A stretch of DNA of 64,000 bases from Dermanyssus gallinae (GCA_003439945.1 QVRM01002221.1:919413-983412); one strand, 5' to 3'. Positions 23,432 to 35,471 are shown, counted from the first letter of the stretch. Notes: generated from the sequence alone by a model not told the origin. Numbers and translations are program-made.

Positions 23432-24784
23432 ACATTTACGTACCTAACGAAAAAGGTCCCCAAAGTTGCTCTTCTGCTAACGGAAAGATGAAAAACAATT
23501 CACGAATTCATCTACGACAACATATTGTACTAGTTGTCCCTTATCTACGCCGGACATCGAACGCCTCATTTGGAAATGCATACGCTAACCAAGCGTTTGT
23601 CAAACCACAATGACGGTCTATCTTTGGCGCAACACAGGTGTGCGTGCCGTTGTCTGTGCAACCGCACTCTCCCACAACGCATTCCTACGAACTGTAAATG
23701 CCTTCGCATTTTGGTACAAACTTTGCGCGGATAAGCATATATATATATATATATACATATTTGTGTGTGTGTGCGAAGGAGATGTTCTCCACTAATAAGT
23801 AAGGACACTGCTTTGAATGTCGCTGTAGAATAACGACGACGACGACGAATTTAAGAATCAAAACAAGACGACTAGGGAGATGGCCGAGATTGATGGCTCG
23901 TGAACCCTGAGCCCCCGACAGGGCCACCATCGTCATCAAGATGGTCACTACAACGTCCGGATAACTGCGCAACAGCAGAGAAACGCAGAAAGAACAAGAC
24001 CGAGGCGCAGGAAGAGAATAAGAATGAAAACACGAAGCCCAAGTCGGGGGTCGGCCGGGTTGTTTGGGCCTGCCTAATTCATCGTTAGAAATTTCAGCAT
24101 TGTCGTCGTCAACGCCTCGTCGTGAGGTAACGATGTCTTCGCAAATTCGGCTTCATGCTACCAACGGCCGGCATAGAGACTCCTACAAAAACAACCAACC
24201 ACTCACGACCACAACACCAACCATCAACAGCCCCACTCCAAATATTTCAAACCCTACTATGACGGTTCGTTTTGTTTATTTTTTCTGTAACAAATGTCTC
24301 AAAAATGCGATACGCAGAGAAGGCCACCACTGCAGGTCACACCCCATCTGCAAGTGTGAGTCGGTCGTTCGGAAACGGTTTTGACTTGCGTCTTCTTTGC
24401 ACTGCTGCTAAAGTAACCTGACATTGTTACGATTTCACCATTGCTACTACTGCAATCATTATAATACGAATACTTTGCTTCAAACAACTCAAACTGTGCT
24501 TTTGATGAGGCGAATTCTCAGTGCAGATTCATCATTTAAAAAAATAACATACTAAAAAAAATAACAGTAACAGCCGTCAGAGAAACAACGAGATTAGGAA
24601 GCAACACGAATAATACCAGATATTCTGCAGTTCAAGAGATGTGTCTCCAACACGAAAAAAAAAACAGTTCTAGTATTTATTAGAACTAAAAGCAATAATA
24701 GATACAAAAACTATGACAATATTAATAATAAAAACAACAATGACAGCAACGATTTCTGCCGCGTCAATTATATTGTACTAACAC
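23432..24784. other. No recognisable gene
   Basis: Short (TA)n at 23740-23755 and (GAC)n at 23835-23850. A plus-strand frame ending at 24384 carries a Cys/His cluster (CNKCLKNAIRREGHHC) whose spacing fits no family I know. Confidence 0.4.
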
Positions 24785-25243
24785 TTGGTCATTCTAAATA
24801 GCACAATATTAGCATCGATCGGCGACCAAATCAAAACCAATTTTGCGAAGAAGGCGCTAAGAGTCCACCAAACTAGTCTCAAAAGATTAGTGTATGTACT
24901 GGCGTCGTCTCCGCTATTTGTTGAGGATTTACAAAAAATGCACGTTTTACCAAAAACGGCAGCTTTCAACGAGTACATGTCTGAAAGGGAGAATAAGATG
25001 GCAGACATTGACCCGCTCTTTTATGAAACCCGGGCAATGACGTGTAGTTCGTGGAAGCGCTGCAATTATGAGAATAGACACCTAATCGTCCGATTTGCTG
25101 TTCATAGCTTCCACATGAAGATCTGTAGTCGACGGAAGTTCCATGAAATTTCCTTGCTATGCTTGTGCAAACTCTGCGGGGGACAGTGTGACTTATATTA
25201 CCTACAACAATGCCATAGAGCAATTCCGTTGACTCGGCTTTGA
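24785..25243 (+). CDS. Unrecognised 152-residue frame, related to 55277-55618
   Basis: Repeat-free frame with balanced composition, ending in a Cys-rich part that contains CKLCGGQCDLYYLQQCHRA. A second frame at 55277-55618 ends with CICELAGPRCNLYHLQACPEA. The two align with shared C..C, LY.LQ.C and PL.RL positions, and upstream FH and RY/RH positions also agree. The likeness suggests diverged copies of one coding sequence, perhaps from a mobile element. The ATG may not be the true start. A minus-strand frame over the same segment also shows some likeness to its counterpart, so strand is not settled. No known domain recognised. Confidence 0.35.
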   Translation: MVILNSTILASIGDQIKTNFAKKALRVHQTSLKRLVYVLASSPLFVEDLQKMHVLPKTAAFNEYMSERENKMADIDPLFYETRAMTCSSWKRCNYENRHLIVRFAVHSFHMKICSRRKFHEISLLCLCKLCGGQCDLYYLQQCHRAIPLTRL

Positions 25244-25350
25244 GAACCGTGATGAACGTACGTATATGTAAATGTATGCTTTTTCTGTACGCGCACTATT
25301 GTAAACCAACCATCGGTTAAAAAAGCTAAATCTGTAATATTAGCATCGAT
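24805..25350. repeat. 15-bp direct repeats around the unrecognised frame
   Basis: AATATTAGCATCGAT occurs at 24805-24819 and again at 25336-25350, enclosing most of the 24785 frame. It could be a target-site duplication. No poly(A) or terminal inverted repeat is evident inside. Confidence 0.4.
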
Positions 25351-26020
25351 GAGCTAACGCTAACGACCACCAGCCCAGCATGAAGCTAGAAACTCATCGG
25401 ACAATGAATCGGACACAGGTAATTCAGTTACGTAAACTTAGCAGCTCATTTTGTCGATCCATCTCTGCAACAGTCTGCAGCGCAGCGACACGCTTCGTAA
25501 GCATATCGCCGGGCTGGCTTTCGTAAGGCCAAACGATGACAGACCAGTCAAATCGACCAGAAAGAAGAAGAAGGACAAAAGGCAGCAGAAGAAGAAGGAG
25601 AAGCGCAGATCAGTGAGCAGCAGACGGGAGAAGGACAACTCGAGCAAACCAAACACACAAGGTGAAGAATATCACCATTGCCGCCACACCTGAAATCCTC
25701 AACGATCAACATCCGCTCATCCCAACACGTCGGCCATCGTTCTCCACCTACCCCCGAGCGAGGTCTGTCTCCATTCCACCTCCCCCCTCTCCGCTCCGCT
25801 TCTCTGCCGAGCGAGCGGAGGGGGAGGCGCACTCACGCACTCACACACTGGCAAGCGGGGTAGCAAACATTCGACGAGCGGGAAGGTCACTTGACGCCTA
25901 GTGGCCGTTCATGCAGGGAACTTTCCTTCGCTGTCTTCCTCCGTTGTCCTTCTGCTTGCCCTGTGGTGGCCCCCAAATCACAGACGTACATAAGTAAGCA
26001 TACATATGCACATACACTCA
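25351..26020. other. No recognisable gene
   Basis: Includes a purine-rich AAG/AGA stretch at 25558-25640 giving Lys/Arg-rich frames. No supported coding sequence. Confidence 0.45.
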
Positions 26021-26021
26021 C

Positions 26022-26053
26022 ATATATATGTATATATATATATATATATATAT
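26022..26053. repeat. (TA)n microsatellite
   Basis: TA tract with one ATG interruption. Confidence 0.85.
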
Positions 26054-26125
26054 GTGTCTGTGTGAGATGAGAAAGGTCGTCGGTCATCAGCATGGTGAGC
26101 GTTATGCTCATTCTCGGTCTCGGTC

Positions 26126-26275
26126 GTTGTTGTTGCTGTTTTTGTTGTTGTTGTTATTGTTCTTGTTGTCGCAATCGTCGCTGCTGCTTTTATTGTTGTT
26201 GTTGTTGTTGTTGTTGTTGTTACTGCTGTTTTTATTGTTGTGGTTTTTGCTTCTGCTGTTTCTGCTGCTGTTTCT
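26126..26275 (+). repeat. (GTT/GCT/TTT)n tract
   Basis: Degenerate trinucleotide array. The reverse frame reads as Thr/Ala-rich, which is repeat-derived. Confidence 0.8.
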
Positions 26276-26669
26276 TCCTTTACTAAGACGACCGATCCAT
26301 TGTTGTCTCTGCTGCTGCTGTGGCTATTGCAGTCATTGACGTTGGCCAATACCGTCTAGGCTAACAATACCGTTATTGTTGTTGTTGTGGTTGCTGTTTT
26401 TGGCAACTTCGAATCTCGTCGTATTCGTACGAAGTCAATGCCGAAGTCGTCGAAGAAACCCCGTCGTCGAGCGATTGTGTCGTTATCATCCTCATCTTGA
26501 GGGAAGAAGAACAACCCATTGCTCGGTTACAGCACGACCAAATTCTGTCGTAGCAGCCGCTGTTCGCGCTGCTGTCGCACTGAAGTACTTTACTATAGTA
26601 TAGATCTGACGGATTGCTCTCGAGCCCTTCACACAGCCAATCAAATAAAGAGTGAGCGTTACATGTTCA

Positions 26670-26696
26670 AATATATATATATATATATATATATAT
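26670..26696. repeat. (TA)n microsatellite
   Basis: About 13 TA units. A second tract lies at 26763-26785. Confidence 0.9.
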
Positions 26697-26981
26697 GAAA
26701 GCGATCGCCTAATCAATCTTAGTTGTCCTTCTATCTGTCTGTATAAATTTATATGCTAGCATGTATATATATATATATATATATAAATATGTGCATACCT
26801 ACATATATATAGGCTTTCCCAGACAATCATTCTTGGTCCCTAAAGCATGAGTAGTGGTGCCTGTGCTGAAATAGTACGTCGGCATTTCGGGGCCAGCGCT
26901 CTCCCTGTATTCGATAACAACTTTTATGTCGTGCGTAATAAAACATAAGTGTCTATTAAAAAACATACAAGAAAAAAATGC

Positions 26982-26994
26982 TATATATTTTCTA

Positions 26995-27034
<40 letters not shown>

Positions 27035-27060
27035 CTATGCATATATATATATATATTTCC

Positions 27061-27120
<60 letters not shown>
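26982..27120. repeat. Long (TA)n region with TTTCTATGCA breaks
   Basis: Three TTT(C)CTATG(C/T)A breaks near 26989, 27031 and 27057 separate TA tracts, with the longest at 27064-27120. This suggests tandem growth of a TA-plus-spacer unit. Confidence 0.9.
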
Positions 27121-27124
<4 letters not shown>

Positions 27125-27602
27125 CATACAAACAGGGCAGCGTTTACGGGTAATTACGGTTGTCTAATTGGTTGAAGTGGGCGGGTCGACGACAGGCTTG
27201 AGTCGTTTTGGCTGACCGCAAACAACAACAGCAGCAACAACAACAGCAGGAGTAACAACAATGCTAACCACCTGTAACGGACGGTCCTCCGTCAAGTGTG
27301 ACGCGTCAAGCATGCACTGTCTATGGCACACACAAACGCAGTGGGCATAAGACAGGGACGAAGAGAGAGATAGAGTTCCCTTTCTTTCTCTCCCTCTCTC
27401 TCTCCCTTTCTGACGTTTCGCCTCTCTGTTCCTTGATGCTTGTATGCTATAGGAATGAATAATATAGAATCAACAGGACCGCGAGCACACAACACCAGGC
27501 AGGCTTATTATCTAGTTCATTAACAATCTCATCGCGACTGTAGGTCGTTGAAATGAAACCAATGTGCCTACTTGACACAGTGGGCACAAGATATTATACT
27601 AC

Positions 27603-27603
<1 letters not shown>

Positions 27604-27641
<38 letters not shown>
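27604..27641. repeat. Compound (TA)n(GA)n microsatellite
   Basis: TA units 27604-27616 directly followed by about 12 GA units. Confidence 0.9.
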
Positions 27642-27979
27642 CGGTAACTAGATGCAACCAGGCAGAAAGCGGATCATCGACATCACCGACAGGCAAGAGA
27701 TAGATAGGCACAAATACATGCAGACACAAACCCACAGACGTGCATCCGACTGCTGTCAACATATCAGTCAACGGAAGCGGCCAATGAACGACATTGATCG
27801 AATAATTAATGAATTCACTCCTAATAAGAAGACCTCACTTGTGCCACTTACATTCTGTTGTTCTACAATAACAAAACGCTACAACTATATGCCAAACCTG
27901 CCAATTGCTACTATCCTAAATAGTGTGGCATACATTACCAACCATTGTGGCAATGGTTGCACGGACAACAACCAAACTA

Positions 27980-28132
27980 TTTCGGGCTGACCTTAGGCCA
28001 TTATTTAACGTTAACGGGACTGCTTCCGCATTGCTTCGAGAGACGGACCCCCATAAATATAAATGTGCAACGGTGGGGCTCGAACCCGTGCACCTATATG
28101 TCTCCCCCGGTCGCGAGGCGCATGCGAATGCC
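27980..28132 (-). repeat. SINE-A copy 4, tRNA-derived
   Basis: On the minus strand the B-box GGGTTCGAGCCCC and the body blocks TTTATGGGGGTCCGTC, CCGTTAACGTTAAATAATGG and CAGCCCGAAA are clear. The 5' head beyond the first few tens of bases no longer matches. No (TAG)n tail remains. Confidence 0.85.
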
Positions 28133-28284
28133 AAAGAGCGGTGTGCACGCTTGTGCTGGGGGCGGTGGTGAACCTGCAGATCAGAGCAGAGTCTCTCACC
28201 GTGTAGAAAAATGTTGTCGCAGTAGTAATACTAGACTTCCCATATAACCATACCAGCCCCACAATACTCAGGAAAGGCTTGTAA

Positions 28285-28386
28285 TAAAAAAAATAATAAC
28301 AATAATAATAATTTTTGAAGTAGGGTTTATTATTATCAATATGTACATGCATCACCAATAATAATAATAATAATAATAATAATAAT
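28285..28386 (+). repeat. (AAT)n tracts
   Basis: AAT units near 28285-28312 and a longer run at 28357-28386. Confidence 0.85.
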
Positions 28387-28399
28387 TGTAATAATAACA

Positions 28400-30300
28400 A
28401 CACACTAGAAATCGGAGCCAGCGCATACTGACGAGCAGAAGTAAAACACATTTTCAACAGCATTCTAATCCGTATTACTGTAATATTAATCGCGGGCGGA
28501 GTGGGGATTTATATCGCCTCCATCGATGCGAGAGAACAGTTTGGAGAAGCCGTAATGAATATACGCAGATCTAAACGTATGGCTTACCATAAGGCATAAG
28601 GTGTGTGTGAACCAACCATTGGCTATAGTGCGTGCAGCGAACGCCCATGCACATTACAGAAAATACACAGTTGAAATTTTGAAACACTGATTTCTTACCA
28701 GTGTTCTAAATTTAAATTGCAAGGTTTGAGCCTGTTTTGTATCGGTTTTTTAGCAACAGTAGCTTATTTACTCATCCCATGACGCCAACTATGAAACAAA
28801 AGCATTGCCTCTACTCACAGCAAATGGCTATCGTTGTTGTCTTAAACAATCTCTTTCGCGCTGGTTCTCGCCTGTCGCAGTCTCGACTCTACTTTTCAGG
28901 TCCCGGACAAACCTTGCCGTTTCACCGCCGATAGGCTCTAGTGTCTCTGTAGCAGGTCCACTGGAACGAAATGATAGCTATCCTCAAGGGTATTTACGTT
29001 TCTTTTGTCGTTCAGCGTGCCCCACAGTCCGACCCGTGTTTACAGAACTATGACCTAGATGAAAGACAGCCACAGTGCAACCCACACACACCACAGCATC
29101 CCATGCCAGGCATTTGGTAGAACTCTCGTCGATATGAGTCTTAGGGCTCCCGTGTTGCACGTATGGCTGGCTTTCCTAACGGCGCGTTTCGTTAAGTCCG
29201 CTCAACCTTCTGTATGCCTTAAAATCTACCGGAGATTATTATTATTATTATTATTATCATCATCATCACTCATTTAATATGGCACATGGTATTAAATCAA
29301 CATCAACAATTAAGCAACGATAGCATCAACACTAGCAACACCAGGCAGTGGCAGGAAACGCAACAAAATTAACTAGACGGAATCAATTCGTTGCTCTGCA
29401 GATAATCATCCCCGGCTGAGTTCCGTGGTGGACAAGTCTAAATTAGTCAACATTAGTTTGAAAATTGTTCAGCCAGTCCTTGCGTCACCCTGTTAGGGAT
29501 TTATATGCATTAGCTCCGCACGATTGTTCGATTGTCTCTCGTGATTTGAAACACGTTTGAAACACAAAGGACATCAGAACGGGCAAAGCACCTTACACGT
29601 GACTGCGCTCTCGACAACCACAATGAACGGAGCTGGTGAAAAGCAAAAAAAAGACACGCGACGCTATAGCGAAATTAAGCCTAGCCAAAGGGCGGAAACA
29701 GAAGACCGAGAGCGGAAAGCGTATAGAAAACATTTACGGGCAAGTTTTGCTACAAATTGTCGTCAGACAACAACAACATATAAGTTAACTAACGACAAAC
29801 AAAATAACGATGCTACGAGCCTAACAACAACGAAAAGAATCTCTTTTCGCCTTTGCCTAGTTGTTGGTTTTCCCTTTGTATTCTATCTCCCAACTCTTTT
29901 TCTCGCTGCCCGGTCCTCGTCTGCGTAGCGTCCTATCTAAACGTATCTGTGTATTCGACGTAGACGCGCGTACAAAGAGTGTATGCAAATACGAATGTAT
30001 ACAAATGTATACGTCGAAATGTATGCATGTGTGTCTGTCTGTATGGTTGTCTGTTGTGTGTGTGTCTGTGTATTTTTACTCTTTTGTTGTTGTTGTTGTT
30101 GTTCGTGTGATTGTTGGTTGGTTGATTTCTTTATTCTGACTCTGTTTGTGTGGTCTGTTCATCTTCTCTGTGTGTCCGATTTGTTTGTGCACTCCCTCTC
30201 TCGTCTTCTCCAGCGCTTCGTTGTTTCGTTCGTGACAGACGTTTCGAAAGATCGATGGGGGGGTATGGGGGCCTTTCAGTCGGTCGGTTGGCCAGTGTGG
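28400..30300. other. No recognisable gene
   Basis: Mostly unique sequence, with (ATT)n(ATC)n at 29235-29270 and GT-rich 30025-30120. A plus frame at 29557-29928 is partly repeat-free but has no motif. Confidence 0.5.
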
Positions 30301-30317
30301 GGAAGCGGGCCGATCGA

Positions 30318-30330
30318 GGGGGGGGGGGGG
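30318..30330. repeat. Poly-G run of 13
   Basis: Thirteen consecutive G, with other G runs within 70 bp upstream. Confidence 0.9.
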
Positions 30331-30744
30331 CGAGGTGATCTAACGGTATGACAACGGTCAGTCGACCAAAGTCGTACATGCTACAGGCTATGCACATGAA
30401 GATGCACACGAACAAGACATTTGGTTACTACGACTAACGTTGCTGCTAACGATGCTGCTAACAACACGACAACAACAACAACAACAACAATGCTTAAAAG
30501 GGCAGCGGTACGCTTAGGTAGGCACGAACGCACGAGCGAACGGAGGAACTCTCGCATATGCCGGATGCATGTTGGCATGGCACGCTGGACGCATGGCGAT
30601 AGGCAGGCAGGCAAGCAATCAAGCTGACTGACTGCGATCGAGCCAAAGCAGGCGGATCAGCCAAGCTAATAATGATGATTGGCGTTGTCATTTAGCCACC
30701 GCCAGTGCCAGTGCCACGGCGGTGGCGATGTGCGGGTCATTGTA

Positions 30745-30965
30745 ATTACAATCATCATCATCATCATCATCATCATCACCATCACCATCATAGAATCATA
30801 GCCATCATCACCATCGAATCATAGAATCATAACCATCATCATCATCAAATCGTCATCATCATCACCATCAAATCATCATCATCACCACTGTCGAATCACA
30901 TCGCTGTCATCTTCATCACCACTGTCAAGAATCAGAAGCATTTTTGATCATCGTCGTCATCATTA
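30745..30965 (+). repeat. (ATC)n array with GAATCATA spacers
   Basis: ATC and ACC units interrupted by recurrent GAATCATAG/AATCATA spacers. This is a loose higher-order array. Confidence 0.85.
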
Positions 30966-31231
30966 TGCCTGTGGTCGGCACAGCCGTAAGAGTGGTGGTA
31001 CTATTCAGAGACAACCTGCGCATTCGATGACGATGCATGCGGCAGAGAGGAGGCAGGCAGAAAGAAATGAAGGAAGAAAGGAAAGAAAGAGCGCAAAAAA
31101 GAAGGGGGTGGTCTCTCTGTTATGTATACGTGTCTACGAATTGAGACGGAGACACTCTGCGCAAACAGCCCAATCACATTTTCCCCATGGGCCAAAATGG
31201 GCTGTGATTTGTTGTCCATGTCACTTGAATA

Positions 31232-31241
31232 CACGCCCAGC

Positions 31242-31272
<31 letters not shown>

Positions 31273-31280
31273 CTCGCCCA

Positions 31281-31314
<34 letters not shown>
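31232..31314. repeat. Duplicated CGCCCAGCA-(TA)n unit
   Basis: The same CGCCCAGCATATATA entry into a TA tract occurs at 31234 and 31275, so a unit of about 41 bp was tandemly duplicated. Confidence 0.85.
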
Positions 31315-31318
<4 letters not shown>

Positions 31319-31454
31319 TGACGCTCTCGTCGCTTGATCAAGTAATGTTTTCTGACGGCACTGCTTAGTGCTCGACGACAACGCGATTACTCAACTCAAA
31401 GCTGAAGTCCTAGCGTAAAGAAGTGAATAAAAATACAGGCTATTCAGAAAAGCT

Positions 31455-31795
31455 AACGTCAACAACAACAACAACAACAACAAAGACAGTAACCACGAGT
31501 CGTGCCATGACAAAAACAACAAGAATAACAACAACAGCTGAAACAACTATACAAGATCAACAACAACAACAACCAAAATTACAACAGCAACCTGCAGCAA
31601 CAATAGCTACGATAATGGTCACAATACTAATAATAGCAAGCACGATAATGGTCACAATAATAAAAGCAATCATATCAATGACAAGCGGCAATGGAGAAGT
31701 CAACAACAGCAACAACAACAACAACAACAACAACAAGGACACCAGCGACAACAACATAAACAACAACACCAGCAACAACGACAACAACCACATGT
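31455..31795 (+). repeat. (AAC)n-rich region
   Basis: AAC, ACA, AAT and AGC units giving a 124-residue Thr/Asn-rich plus frame and a Leu/Val-rich minus frame, both repeat artefacts. Confidence 0.8.
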
Positions 31796-32009
31796 AATCA
31801 ACGGCCTACTATTATCCGGTGTGACACCACCACCGAGACCTGCCGAAAAGAAACGGTGGTGACACCGGCGGCTGCCCTAAAAAGGTCTTGCCTTATTTAT
31901 AGCCAGATGACATTTACGTTCATCATCTGATCGGACACGTGAGACCTCCCACGTGTGCGCGCCGCGACGAAGCAGAAGCTCTTCGCCATCGATCGATAGA
32001 GTCAGAAAG

Positions 32010-32107
<98 letters not shown>

Positions 32108-32135
32108 TACACACATATATATACACATATATATT
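32010..32135. repeat. Long (TA)n region
   Basis: About 125 bp of TA with a few AAA, AA and CACAC breaks. Confidence 0.9.
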
Positions 32136-32304
32136 TCTATCCTTGTGGCCTTTATATATAAAAAGATCTACCGCTATATACGCATAGAAAGCGAAAGAAG
32201 ATATGCGCGCGACTACGCCCTAGGGCTAAGACGATCAAATGGATCAAAGTGCTTTTGCGGACCAATCTTGAGTTGCCTGTCTGGCTCGATCGATCCCGGT
32301 CTTG

Positions 32305-32355
32305 CGTTGTTGTTGTTGTTGTTGTCGTTGTTGTCGTCGTCGTCGTCGTCATTGA
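32305..32355 (+). repeat. (GTT)n(GTC)n tract
   Basis: GTT units grading into GTC units. Confidence 0.85.
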
Positions 32356-32609
32356 TGTCGCTGGCTGACGAAAGACCGCTCGATCGGTGGGGCTGGCGTC
32401 TGGTTGGATCGTCGCGGCGTAGTAGTTCTCCACCCATCCATCCAGCTATCCATCCAGTCTCTCCCGGCAACGCGCAGCGCGCAGTGAGTTAGCCGAGTAG
32501 CCGGCGTACTCGGCTAGTGGCGGCGGCGGTGAAGAAGTCAAACGGTGGCGTCGAGATGTCGGCCGACGAAGTTCACGACCAGGCACGGCCGAAGAGGCGA
32601 TGAAGTCAT

Positions 32610-32643
32610 GAAGTCTATGATGATGATGCCTATCATCATCATC

Positions 32644-32677
<34 letters not shown>

Positions 32678-32790
32678 ACGCGATGAACTCGTCGTCGTCG
32701 TCGTCGTCGTCGATGACGCTGGTTGCTTGGTACCAGTCGACTGGTTGGTTGGTTGCTTGGTTGATGATGCTGTTGTTGTTGTTGTCGATG
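32610..32790 (+). repeat. (ATC)n, (GTC)n and GTT tracts
   Basis: ATC units at 32632-32680, GTC units at 32690-32714 and GTT near 32770. The 169-residue minus frame at 32446-32955 has long Asp runs from this and no domain. Confidence 0.85.
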
Positions 32791-33090
32791 CTGATATTGA
32801 TACTGCGGACTCTGTATGATGTTGGCCAGAGGGGAAGGGGTTTGGGAGGGGGGTTGGGAGGGCGAGCTAGGGAGCAGCAGCGGCGACGATGTCGTGCCGA
32901 CCGACCTCATGATGGCCACCGACGTCGCCCTGCCTGGTTCTGATGACGACTTCATTACGAGCTGGGAGGGAGGGGAGGCGAGGGATCAGGATAAAGACGA
33001 CAACGACGACAGCGCGGCCCGCCGCTCGTGTCCTTCATCGCGGTAGGACTCCAAGCAGCTCGCACTCTTGATAGGTGGCCTTCAAGATGT

Positions 33091-33105
33091 GTATATATTT
33101 ATTTA

Positions 33106-33192
<87 letters not shown>

Positions 33193-33193
33193 G
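33091..33193. repeat. Long (TA)n region
   Basis: TA tracts with TTTATATTTA breaks at both ends. Confidence 0.9.
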
Positions 33194-33295
33194 TGTGTGC
33201 GTGTAGATATGCATGTGCATATAAATAAGGATCAAATGAATTATAATAGTAGAGACATAAAGCCATCGTAAGGCTTCAACAACAAAGGTTTTCGC

Positions 33296-33316
33296 TGAGC
33301 AAATCAAAAGCCTGTA

Positions 33317-33349
<33 letters not shown>

Positions 33350-33365
33350 GTGCTTGATTTGCTCA
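33296..33365. repeat. (TA)n hairpin with 12-bp perfect inverted arms
   Basis: TGAGCAAATCAA at 33296-33307 pairs exactly with TTGATTTGCTCA at 33354-33365. A further GC pairs across a two-base bulge, and the loop is mostly (TA)n that can itself pair. Length of about 70 nt and shape resemble a microRNA precursor, but repeat origin is at least as likely. Confidence 0.8.
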
Positions 33366-33369
33366 TACA

Positions 33370-35205
33370 GTAAGGACAGTCTTGTTGTTGTTCGTCGAAG
33401 GCATTACGTCTCTACTCTTATTAATCCGAATCCTACTATGAGGATAACCGAGGGTAAACTGCTTATTTGAGAGAGAGAAGGGAGATAATTCTATGCAGTT
33501 GAGCCTTATTTACATATATAGCATATACGTAGTTACAACATTTACAATTGTTTGGGGTCAATCAGTTGACGTTAAGATTGGTTACAGGCAACGTGTAATG
33601 GTGCATTGACTAATGTTTTTTACTACTGTTATTTCTACTGGTAGCAAAAACAATGCAGTCTCTATTTCGTCAATCCGATCAGTTTGAGAAGTGAATTTCA
33701 ATTTGTCCCACTTATAATGAGGTCATTGGTCCCCCAAGGCGCAAAAGCGGTACCGAGAGGTATGCCGAGGAAGCGACGGGAATTTGTGGTTCTGTTTTAG
33801 AATAAATAGTAGTTGCGGCCAATAACGCTCTTAAGGCGTGCGTTTGCGGTAAACATCTGAAGCAAATAGGAAACGTAAAACTGTTTGTTTTTCAATGATC
33901 AGTTTTGCGTACGCCAGCCTAAAGTCAAATCGACAAATCTAAACGAACAATCACGTCAGAGTCGGCATCTGTATCGTGCAAAGAATTGAGTCTCCCGTTA
34001 ATGCTAACGTTGTCGGCTATACTCTCGTACCATACTACGAGTTTCGAAGCGATTATTTTATTATAAGTACAGTTTTATCGTGACCTTGAGTTTCGCCGTC
34101 CTGGAACCTCCTTTTCTTGTTGTAAAAGAGCCTGTCACATTTTCTTGTTGTACGAAAACGGTGACATTGCAAGTGCCCCGTAGCCCAGAATCAACAAGAT
34201 CTGCTTGCCGGAAAGCTCATGTACTCACGTGCCTCTCCGAGCAGTTAACCGAGTACACGAGCTACGAAATACTAGACAAAGCCGTTGACCAATCAACAGT
34301 TCTCGTTGTCATTGGCCATATATACGTGTATGTACATACATACATCTGTTTGTCGATGGACATGAATGTGTCTGTATGTATGCATGCACAGATAGATGTT
34401 TGTGTTTGTGCGTTCGTGTGCGTGTGCATATTATATATAAATGAATATACAAAAATTGATATTCAGCCGTCCTTCCGAGCGACGCGGTGCACTCGCGCAC
34501 ACATCAACAGACACACGATGAAGCTCGACCCGAAGACTGAAATCAACTGATGGTGATTCGGCGGAATCGTTGGAGTGTTTCACGAGAGCAGGCGGCAGTG
34601 ACCGGTTTCGGTGGTTGTCGGTGTGGCATGTTGTTGGTGGTACAGTTCTAGTACAGTTCGACTCACTCGACCACCAGGCCAGGAGAACCGCATTCTTGCA
34701 CACAGCAGGGCATCCGTCGACCTACTAGATTGCTAGCTGCTGCTGCTGCTACTACTGCGACTGGCTACTCTCCTACGGTCGGCTGAGTTGATCACCCCAA
34801 TCGTTTCGTTTATGGGTTTCTGGCCACTTAATACGTTTGGGTTGCGGCGGGTGCAGCCGCCGAGTTGCGTTGGTTGTTGCAGCACCAGCTGAAGTAGTCG
34901 GTGAAGCAGCAGAACCTGTTAGAGTTGGTTAGAGCTTGAAACGCATACTGCGTTGGCAACTCTCTTCCTCCGATCGTTCTGCGTACTGTTCCTTCCCCGC
35001 CATTAGGTCGGTATCTATCGCTGTCTTTGTCTCCCTCTCATACACAGCCACTCTCTTTCTCTCGCTCTCACACACTCTTTGGGCTGGTTTTTAACATGAG
35101 TTTGGCTACCACACTAGCAGTACTTCAGTATTCGAACACTGTCCACACTCGTAACGGACAACGTAGCCAAATCAATTTGCCGATGGGCTATGTCTGTCCC
35201 CACAT
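33370..35205. other. No recognisable gene
   Basis: One of the least repetitive stretches. A 156-residue plus frame at 34080-34550 is largely repeat-free but shows no domain, and its central part is GT/ATAC-rich. A (CTG)n patch lies near 34738. Confidence 0.45.
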
Positions 35206-35211
35206 GTTGAT

Positions 35212-35214
35212 ATG

Positions 35215-35236
<22 letters not shown>
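35212..35236. repeat. (TA)n microsatellite
   Basis: TA tract ending directly against a T10 run that is the A-tail of SINE-B copy 1 on the other strand. Confidence 0.9.
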
Positions 35237-35245
<9 letters not shown>

Positions 35246-35425
35246 TCCCGTAAGGCAATTGCTCGTGTACGGATTTTTCATGTCATGGCTAAGTTTATTC
35301 CACTCCGGCATTTACTTTGTCTAAATTGGAAACCATGCAAACCAATTTAAGAGTGGCCGATCTGGGTCTCGAACCCAGCCCTCCCGAATGCAAGGCAAAG
35401 GCTTTGCCACTAAGCCACCTTGCTC

Positions 35426-35427
<2 letters not shown>
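35237..35427 (-). repeat. SINE-B copy 1, tRNA-derived, A-tailed
   Basis: On the minus strand it starts CCGAGCAAGGTGGCTTAGTG, with an A-box-like TGGCTTAGTGG and a B-box GGTTCGAGACC, then the body CTCTTAAATTGG and AATGCCGGAGTGG. It ends in A10 that runs into (TA)n. The anticodon arm does not fold as a normal tRNA, so this is a retroposed derivative rather than a tRNA gene. It is exactly framed by TA tracts on both sides. Confidence 0.8.

Positions 35428-35469
<42 letters not shown>
35428..35469. repeat. (TA)n microsatellite
   Basis: About 20 TA units at the 5' edge of SINE-B copy 1. Confidence 0.9.

Positions 35470-35471
<2 letters not shown>

Noticed and set aside
29580..29660. Possible 36-nt minus-strand microexon with a good polypyrimidine tract and GTAAGG
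   Set aside because: The purine-rich flank is ordinary low complexity, the exon would be very short, and no frame gives a recognisable motif.
30745..30965. Regularly spaced repeats considered as a CRISPR-like array
   Set aside because: The repeats are degenerate ATC triplets with variable spacers, in a eukaryotic context.
35351..35427. Apparent tRNA gene on the minus strand
   Set aside because: Both promoter boxes are present, but the anticodon arm has mismatches and the acceptor ends do not pair; it continues into a SINE body with an A-tail.
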